Shown in pieces: positions 9,050-14,991 of a stretch of DNA of 14,991 bases. Positions within the stretch are counted from its first letter, which is position 1. Every line of letters begins with the position of its first letter. Origin of the DNA: Saccoglossus kowalevskii (lineage: Eukaryota; Hemichordata; Enteropneusta; Harrimaniidae); the NCBI RefSeq assembly GCF_000003605.2, contig NW_003134369.1:82316-97306 (forward strand). The letters run 5' to 3'. A model generated the notes under the pieces. That model was not told where the DNA came from, ran no database searches, and saw nothing but the letters and a program-made list of their open reading frames with translations. Made by a program: the position numbers and the translations under genes.

Positions 9050-9610
9050 ATTTCAACCCAAACAAATCAGGTTTGTGCATTATCCCAGGGCATCTGTGTG
9101 CCACGTTTCATCAAAATCTGTTGAATGGTACTTGAGAAACAAATGAATATGCCTAAAATGTGCTAATCAATATGCTAATTAGGTTATTATTATGCATGGC
9201 ATTTCAACCCAAAACTAATCAGGTCTGTGAATAATCATGAAGCATCAATGTACCAAGTTGAAATGTAAAAATTAGTACTCAGCAGAAAAACTGAAAATTT
9301 ACTATTTATACAAATTAGTTAATTAATATGCATTAATGTTAATCAAATACTTTGAATTGTCTCATGACATCTATGTACCAAGTTTTATTGTAATGTGATG
9401 ATTAGTACTTGAAATGTTAGTGGAAAAGCCGAAAATTGATTAACCTTTATGCAAATAAGGTAATTATTATGCAGATTTTTACCCAAAACTAATCAGGTCT
9501 ATGAATAGTCATAGAGCATCTATGTACCAAGTTTCATTGTAATGTGATGATTAGTACTTGAAATATTAGTGGAAAAGCCAAAAATTGATTAATTATGCAA
9601 ATTATCAAAA
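9050..9610. repeat. Degenerate ~125-152-bp tandem repeat, four units
   Basis: The anchor GTACCAAGTTT (or variants) recurs at 9098, 9250, 9375 and 9524. Units 1, 2 and 4 begin with 'CAACCCAAA..AATCAGGT' or 'ACCCAAAACTAATCAGGTCT' (near 9054, 9205 and 9480). The last two units share 'GTAATGTGATGATTAGTACT' and 'AGTGGAAAAGCC', then 'TTATGCAAAT'. Divergence rises from the last pair to the first, so the 3' units are the most recent copies. The anchor also occurs in the 1-720 repeat (near 252), suggesting a shared element class. No open frame persists through it. Confidence 0.8.
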
Positions 9611-9853
9611 ATATTTTTACTTTTGTATAGTATTCTAATGAGACACTTATGACATTATTTTGATTTGCTTTTAAAATGTCAGCATGTCAACTACTTGCCC
9701 TTTTACTGACTTGTAATTTAACATAGCCGGTGGTCATGTAACATGTGATATGCCTTCCAATTTTTACTGACATCATAACACAGTTTGTGAGATAAATCTC
9801 ATTACGCTTACACTGAAACTGTAGAGGAACCTATTACATCAATGCAGTAGGCT

Positions 9854-9945
9854 GAAGTGTAGGTCAATTTGAAGTGTAGGTCAATTTGAAGTGTAGGTCA
9901 ATTTGAAGTGTAGGTCAATTTGAAGTGTAGGTCAATTTGAAGTGT
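9854..9945. repeat. 17-bp tandem array (GAAGTGTAGGTCAATTT), five full copies plus one partial
   Basis: The unit GAAGTGTAGGTCAATTT starts at 9854, 9871, 9888, 9905 and 9922 with no mismatch; a sixth begins at 9939 and breaks off after GAAGTGT. Identical copies imply recent expansion. Confidence 0.97.
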
Positions 9946-9983
9946 ATAACAGAAATTAAAGCTATACAAATTCATAAACTATA

Positions 9984-10171
9984 AAACTTATTAGGAGATA
10001 TAAGGTAAGAGACAATGTATAGAAATCCATAAACTTATTAGGAGATATAAGGTAAGAGACAATGTATAGAAATCCATAAACTTATTAGAAGATATAAGGT
10101 AAGAGACAATGTATAGAAATCCATAAACTTATTAGGAGATATAAGGTAAGAGACAATGTATAGAAATCCAA
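9984..10171. repeat. 47-bp tandem array, four near-identical copies
   Basis: Units beginning AAACTTATTAGGAGATATAA start at 9984, 10031, 10078 and 10125. The only differences are one G/A (third copy, TTAGAAGATA) and changes at the array end. Each unit contains AAGGTAAGAG, a splice-donor-like word, but on the + strand and therefore antisense to the gene. It lies 38 bp after the 17-bp array. Confidence 0.97.
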
Positions 10172-10364
10172 AAACTTTTTTTATTTTTATTCACAATTTT
10201 TTTCTGGATAAAAATAGTTTCAATTTAATGTGAATTTTTGAACAAACAAAAATAGTTTGATGTTTTTTTTAGGATTAGATTATAAGCTACAACTTTGTCC
10301 ATAGAAGTTTATAATATCCCTTATAATAATGGATAAAGGAATAGAAAATCCAAATTGTCAACTA

Positions 10365-10553
10365 CTGTAGAATACTTTATTTTAGCTGGAATTAATTTTC
10401 GCTGAAAAGACATTTTAGGGGTTTTTATTTTCACTGATTTTTGGCAAGTTGAATGTAAAATATAGGAAAAAAGGTATATTCGCTGGATTTTATTTTCACC
10501 GAGTCATTCCTACAGCGAAAATTAATTCCAAGCGAATATAAAGTATTTTACAG
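10365..10553. mobile_element. TA-flanked MITE with ~40-bp inverted ends (189 bp)
   Basis: The left end runs CTGTAGAATACTTTAT, then TTTAGCTGGAATTAATTTTC, then GCTG. The right end, reversed, is CTGTAAAATACTTTAT, then ATTCGCTTGGAATTAATTTTC, then GCTG. They match at all but a few positions over about 40 bp. TA flanks both sides (10363-10364 and 10554-10555). Inside, TTTTATTTTCAC occurs twice (near 10425 and 10488). There is no coding capacity. The family is non-autonomous; TA duplication suggests Tc1/mariner-type mobilisation, which is inference. Confidence 0.75.
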
Positions 10554-10749
10554 TATACAACAGACACTGTAGTTTTCATCTCAGCCACAGATCTTCACAG
10601 CAGATCTGAAATTTTAGTTTTAAAGAAGAAATTAATTTAAACAGTTTTAGTTAAAATAGATAAAATATTTCCTGAAACAAATTCATATTGACATGTCCAT
10701 CCATGAAGGCACTAGCTTATATACCAAAAACCAAATCAAAAATTCCAAC

Positions 10750-11318
10750 AGCTTCCAAGACAGGTGGAATATTGAACTACCAAATGGTCAGACACCCTCC
10801 CAGCTTCCAAGACAGGTGGAATACTGAACTACCAAATGGTCAGACACCCTCCCAGCAACCTATCAAATGGTCAGACACCCTCCCAGCAACCTACCAAATG
10901 GTCAGACACCCTCCCAGCAACCTACCAAATGGTCAGACACCCTCCCAGCAACCTACCAAATGGTCAGACACCCTCCCAGCAACCTACCAAATGGTCAGAC
11001 ACCCTCCCAGCTTCCAAGACAGGTGGAATACTGAACTACCAAATGGTCAGACACCCTCCCAACAACCTACCAAATGGTCAGACACCCTCCCAGCAACCTA
11101 CCAAATGGTCAGACACCTTCCCAGCAACCTACCAAATGGTCAGACACCCTCCCAGCAACCTACCAAATGGTCAGACACCCTCCCAGCAACCTACCAAATG
11201 GTCAGACACCTTCCCAGCAACCTACCAAATGGTCAGACACCCTCCCAGCAACCTACCAAATGGTCAGACACCCTCTCAGCAACCTACCAAATGGTCAGAC
11301 ACCCTCCCAGCAACTTAT
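10750..11318. repeat. 31-bp minisatellite with 52-bp variant units, 16 copies
   Basis: CAAATGGTCAGACACC begins at 10781, 10833, 10864, 10895, 10926, 10957, 10988, 11040, 11071, 11102, 11133, 11164, 11195, 11226, 11257 and 11288. Spacing is 31 bp, except two gaps of 52 bp where GCTTCCAAGACAGGTGGAAT replaces the usual AGCAACCTAC linker; a third such linker opens the array. Copies are almost identical (a few C/T changes). Because 31 is not a multiple of three and the unit has no + strand stop in any frame, open frames of up to 249 codons arise on the + strand, each cycling through all three frames. These are best read as a by-product, not a gene. On the gene's sense strand each unit is G-rich. 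Confidence 0.96.
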
Positions 11319-11733
11319 TAATTTTGACGAAACATTTTGCCTTGCTTATTTTATATATTGTTTTGATATTTTTGAACCAAATGGACATAACCTTATTGGC
11401 TAAAAAATGTAATCAAAATTTGAGTAAAAATACTTAAACAATGTGATACAGTACATGTGAAAAAATGGTTAAACAGTGTGGTTGAGGTACTCTTGGTACA
11501 AAGACATTCTTTCATCTTCATAAATATTTATAAATTTCAATGGCAGCTATATCTAACCAGCCAATCAATGAGCACAGTGTGCAACAATGTCATTTGAAAA
11601 TGTTTCTATGCTATTCAATTGGCCAGTAGAAACCTCTTGTTTTAGTTTGAATTGTGAAATTTTTAAATATTTAGAACCATAAAGAGAATGCTCTTGTTGC
11701 ATCAAGAGTAATAAACTAGAGAAATCAGTGTAC

Positions 11734-12062
11734 CTGTAAGTCTTTAAAACATCCCATGCCTGTGCACTGTGAATCATCCATGTAAGGAGATGATGTAATC
11801 ACCCTGTCATCATCACTGATTGCCCAATTAAAAGTCAAATTGACACCAAACACTACAGAGGCCTGCAAATGAATTGCGGTGTCCACAAAACCAGATACTG
11901 TTGGGGTATTATCGGGTATTGCACTATGTTCTGGTATACATGAAGGAATTGACCTGGAACCGGGAACATGACCAATTTCCAAACCAGCTGGTATTGGTGC
12001 AATTACTGTGATATTAACATATCTTTCAAAGGTTGTAGAAATAGTATGGTGAACTGTAACCC
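11734..12062 (-). CDS. Internal exon of the PKD-repeat protein, 109 codons plus split codon
   Basis: In transcript sense the exon follows GCTTTTTACAG (acceptor, phase 1) and ends CAG|GTACAC (phase 0). It first completes the PKD domain begun by the previous exon: the reading joins HTFQDVGTYTI-G-VTVHHTIS and continues to ERYVNITVI. A proline-rich linker follows (APIPAG...IPSCIPEHSAIPDNTP, about residues 21-55), then the front of a second PKD domain (HLQASVVFGVNLTFNWAISD, with W at about residue 79) that the 29-codon exon finishes. Three cysteines (about residues 41, 99 and 104) make this the most cysteine-rich part of the visible protein; SQCTGMGC may be a disulfide loop inside the PKD domain. 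Sequons NIT and NLT suggest surface exposure. The upstream methionine in the open frame lies in the intron and is not a start. Confidence 0.88.
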
Positions 12063-14276
12063 CTGTAAAAAGCAAACAAATCGTTACATTATACTTCTGT
12101 GATACCACATATGTGTGAGTCAAAAATATGTTTCATCTCAAACCTTTTTTTAATCTTACTCTTGCATTTCGTTCATGTGCAGTGCTCACTCTAAGCCCCA
12201 AGTGCATGGAATATGCCTAATAAAACTTCATCTGTGAATCAGTCATTAAGCAAGCAAATATAACAACCTTTACACAATCTAAATGCTTAGATATAGTCAT
12301 ACTGTAGTGCATATGCTGTTCAATGTTTGTCTAAGCATTAAAATGTTTAAAATTACAATTATTCATTTGCTAAAAATAAATTAAAAATATCATCGTTTAG
12401 TACAGAAAGTTAAATTGCAAAGCAAGTCAGTGTGAAATGAGAGATTAAAGATTAAATGACCACAATAGAGTTCTATACGGGTGATATTTGTCTGCTAAGG
12501 CTTGTTGTTTTCAATCGCCATTTGAATATTATAAATATTTTATATAAAACACACCTTCATGAAACCAAGTGTAATCAATGAGTGTTTTTATTAATTTGTT
12601 TAAATTCAACAAAGCGCCAACAAAGAGCAAGCCAAGTTGTAAATCGAATTTGTTTCACAAATGTTGAATTGTGCTACTGTTACACTGAAGTGCAAGTAAA
12701 CAAGTCGTCACTGACTTCAAATGTGTTGTCTGGCACTTTCACGTTTCAGATTTCAGTAGTCTATTTACATGATTGATTACAAGAATTGAGACTATGCTGT
12801 CATTTCACTTTGAATTATCATCAAACACATATGTAATTAGTTTATTTTGAATTATTTGCAAAGATAAATTAAACCAAGTCTAAAGTATTCTGTAATGTCA
12901 GTATAATTATTGACAATAGCGACATTCTCATGACTTCACAAACAGCTGAATGTCGAGACTAATTATGGAAATTTTGCCTGGCACCATCATAATTATATCA
13001 GTCACTTAAAATATTCAAATGTCAGCCAGTCTTGATGTATTTACGTTAGTTCTATGTGTAAATATGTCGATACTGTAGACAAATTTATGTAATCAGTTCT
13101 AATCTTACTCCAGAGAAATCGCAATGACAAAATCTCAGTGGTTTGCACTGTAAAAGTACAATTTAGGGACTCAATTTGCTCATGCAAGATGCAATAGCAA
13201 TGGTGTTGTCTACAATTACAAGATTACCAGAACCGGAAAATATAAATTTCAAAGAATTCATTAGTAAGTTATTTTTAATAAATAAAAACAGATTTTTGTC
13301 AGCTAAACACTGTAAACACTAAAAACTTGTGTCAAGCTAACAAACACTGTTTTGTCTTTCAATCAACATAATTCACCAAAAATGCAGGTCAAGTTAAATA
13401 AATGTTAATGTAATAGTAATTTTCAATGCCTGACTAGTTTGATTTTTGGTTTTTTCTTCCTATTCATGTTAGCTACCCGGTATATATGGAGGCTTTCAGC
13501 TAGTGATGTGTTAATTCAAATAATGAACAATGATATATGTATGGTGTAGAACATTTGAAGGAGTTATGTTGATTTAAAGATAGCAATAGATAGATCAGTT
13601 CGCTAGCTTAAACCAAGTTTGTTTTAGTCCTTGTGTTCCAATAATTGTAGACAAGCTAGAAATAGTGAGTATATGTCGTCGGGCAATACAAACACAGCAT
13701 TTACTTCATAACGACTAGATACATTGTAAAAATATAAGCAATAAAGAAGTTCAGCAGTTATTATGGTGACACTCCAGTATGATTGAAAAGAGTGAAGATT
13801 TTACGATCATTCATTCATAATACTATGTCCTGGATACATCATAGTACAATTCTTAGTTTAATGAGAGGTGTTCCTTGCAATCACTATGTGTAGCAGCATA
13901 TATCATGCAGTCTTTGATGGCCAGAATTTTTTAATCCTTTGAAAACCAGAATTTTTTAATCCTTTGAAAACCAGAATTTAATAATCCTTTGAAAACCAGA
14001 ATTTTTTAATCCTTTGAAAACCAGAATTTCTTAATCCTTTGAAAACCAGAATTTTTTAATCCTTTGAAAACCAGAATTTTTTAATCCTTTGAAAACCAGA
14101 ATTTCTTAATCCTTTGAAAACCAGAATTTTTTAATCCTTTGAAAACCAGAATTTTTTAATCCTTTGAAAACCAGAATTTCTTAATCCTTTGAAAACCAGA
14201 ATTTTTTAATTCTTTGAAAACCACAATTAACATGAGAAAAGTGAAGGCATAGCAACAATGTGTGTTTTGTTCTTAC
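12063..14276 (-). other. Intron (2214 nt, phase 1) of the PKD-repeat gene
   Basis: Donor GTAAGA (14276-14271), acceptor TTTTTACAG (12065-12063). It contains the 25-bp array at 13921-14220. From 12066 to 13920 I see only AT-rich sequence. No PKD-like reading, RNA gene or clear repeat stands out, and the open frame at 12582-12776 on the + strand has no supporting features. Confidence 0.8.
13921..14220. repeat. 25-bp tandem array, 12 copies, with a 75-bp higher-order pattern
   Basis: Twelve exact-length 25-bp units of the form CCAGAATTTTTTAATCCTTT followed by GAAAA fill 300 bp with no indel. The variant with a C (GAATTTCTTAAT) occurs in copies 5, 8 and 11, every third unit, showing that a 75-bp trimer was itself duplicated. 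Copy 3 has AATTTAATAAT, and the last copy AATTCTTTG. The array edge lies 51 bases from the GTAAGA donor of the neighbouring exon. In gene sense each unit reads TGGTTTTCAAAGGATTAAAA, a weak pyrimidine-AG/G resemblance to a splice acceptor. Confidence 0.97.
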
Positions 14277-14420
14277 CTATTGTGTATGTTCCTACATCTT
14301 GAAATGTATGTAGTATATTGGAAGAAATAGTGGTATCTTCTATTGATGATTGTTTACTTGTAATACTACCAGATACATCCCATGTAAAATATATTAAAGA
14401 TACATTTGTAGCATCATATC
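14277..14420 (-). CDS. Most upstream visible exon of the PKD-repeat protein, 47 codons plus split codons
   Basis: The exon is 144 nt with phase 1 at both ends. In transcript sense it follows TTTTTTTCCTCATGCTTTTCAG, a good pyrimidine-rich acceptor, and precedes GTAAGA. It encodes (G)YDATNVSLIYFTWDVSG, then a variable loop, then NILHTFQDVGTYTI. That is the core of a PKD domain: a strand with the FTW core tryptophan (WDVSG replacing consensus WDFGDG), then the HTF..xGTYxI hairpin. The next exon continues GVTVHHTIS in frame. The first strand of this domain must be encoded further upstream; no convincing exon for it is present up to 14991. One sequon (NVS). Phase 1-1 matches the common class of shuffled extracellular modules. 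Confidence 0.85.
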
Positions 14421-14991
14421 CTGAAAAGCATGAGGAAAAAAATCTCAATCTTAATAGTCACATAGTTTAGTACTGGTACTTCAAATTCAAATGACTGATT
14501 AATTACTTTAACTGTTACAGCTGCCTACAAACTTACACATACTATAAAGGAAGGGCAAGGAGGGGATAGCTGGTAAGTTATTACGAAAATACCCCTTGCC
14601 GACCCTCTACTATCTATCATATCCAAACAAAAATCTGATTTTTTCACTCGATTTTTCATGTGAAAACCTTGCAGTGGCCAGCAAAAAATTTCATTTAAAT
14701 GATATACAAAATGCAGAAATTCAAATACAACATTGCAAACACTGAAGGAGATAGAGATGAAGAAGCTACCAGTGATAAAAAGAAAAAAAAAATTAAATGT
14801 GATCTAACAGGTGCAATTGGATCTGATAAACAAGATATTTTTTTGTTTGGCCTAATGATTATTTTACCAAAGAAGTATCTGTACACCCAGCTTATATAAC
14901 TGGTACTTCTATGATATACAAGCATATACAAGCACTTCACTATTCACCTACATATTTATACAGATACATGTACGTTAATTTATTTACAATT
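14421..14991. other. Intronic or upstream sequence, no supported exon
   Basis: On the gene strand this should be the intron preceding the first visible exon. Only weak features are seen: a GT-containing donor-like word near 14529-14541 with no PKD-like coding before it, a partial inverted repeat (GGCAAGGAGGGG near 14554 and CCCCTTGCC near 14592), and a lysine-rich + strand open frame at 14699-14899 of unknown meaning. Confidence 0.5.

Larger units (their letters stand above)
5714..11733 (-). other. Large intron (6020 nt, phase 0) of the PKD-repeat gene
   Basis: In transcript sense it runs from GTACAC after CAG (donor at 11733) to TTTTTCAG (acceptor at 5714-5716). The exons on each side join in phase 0 within one PKD domain, so no exon need be missing between them. 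It contains two kinds of MITE, a hairpin, a degenerate ~150-bp repeat and three tandem arrays, listed separately. In 5717-6557, 7070-7647, 7700-8940, 10172-10362 and 11340-11727 I see no exon, RNA gene or strong repeat, only AT-rich sequence and minor dyads (for example CTCATC-A-GATGAG near 8137 and TATGGGA...TCCCATA near 6286). Confidence 0.8.

Noticed and set aside
10750-11318. CRISPR-like array
   Set aside because: Units are directly tandem with no unique spacers, and the context is a eukaryotic intron.
10688-11437. 249-codon + strand open frame (with 161- and 109-codon overlaps) over the 31-bp array
   Set aside because: It exists because a stop-free 31-bp unit cycles through three frames. 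Equally long frames occur in parallel, and the unique flanks show no coding or splice evidence.
12582-12776. 64-codon + strand frame in the 2.2-kb intron
   Set aside because: No repeat, domain, start context or splice support; its length is expected by chance.
14529-14600. Possible additional upstream PKD exon ending at GTGTAAGT on the minus strand
   Set aside because: The sequence before the donor-like word translates to LPAIPSLPFLYSM, unlike the first strand of a PKD domain, and no good acceptor bounds it.

Overview
This is AT-rich, non-coding-dominated genomic DNA from an animal, most likely a marine invertebrate. The grounds are GT-AG introns, extracellular PKD-type domains, numerous tandem arrays and MITE-like elements, and degenerate repeats carrying 'AAATGGCCGCCAT..TTGAAT' and 'ATGTACCAAGTTT' motifs. 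I cannot fix the phylum from the sequence. No prokaryotic operon, RNA gene or complete gene is visible.

One real gene is supported. It runs on the minus strand and is present only as an internal piece of four exons (14420-14277, 12062-11734, 5713-5627 and 3769-2473). All boundaries are canonical AG/GT sites and the phases join exactly (1, 1, 0, 0, 1 in transcript order). Together they encode 618 complete codons of an extracellular, heavily N-glycosylated chain of PKD (polycystic kidney disease) beta-sandwich domains: six full or near-full repeats and the start of a seventh. The best match to the consensus is FIWDFSDG...HTYTMRGVYDLVVTVQN in the fifth repeat. This resembles the PKD-repeat ectodomain of polycystin-1 / receptor-for-egg-jelly type proteins. 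The N-terminus (beyond 14991), any REJ/GPS/PLAT/transmembrane part and the C-terminus (below position 1) lie outside the window, so the assignment rests on PKD repeats alone.

Layout in + coordinates. 1-830: degenerate ~300-bp repeat element ending in a CA-rich tract and a GC-rich hairpin. 836-1580: no gene seen. ~1585-2400: 101-bp tandem array. 2473-3769: large exon. 3770-5626: intron with a piggyBac-like MITE, an 18-bp-based minisatellite and an (AT)n tract. 5627-5713: small exon. 5714-11733: 6-kb intron with a second piggyBac-like MITE, two TACTGTA-ended MITEs, a hairpin, a ~150-bp degenerate tandem repeat and 17-, 47- and 31-bp arrays. 11734-12062: exon. 12063-14276: intron with a 25-bp array close to the splice donor. 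14277-14420: exon. 14421-14991: intron or upstream sequence.

The most notable feature is the density of unrelated tandem arrays inside the introns and flanks of one gene: seven arrays with units of 17, 18, 25, 31, 47, 101 and ~150 bp, about a fifth of the window. Several show higher-order structure. The long open frames over the 31-bp and 18-bp arrays are best explained by repeat structure, not genes.
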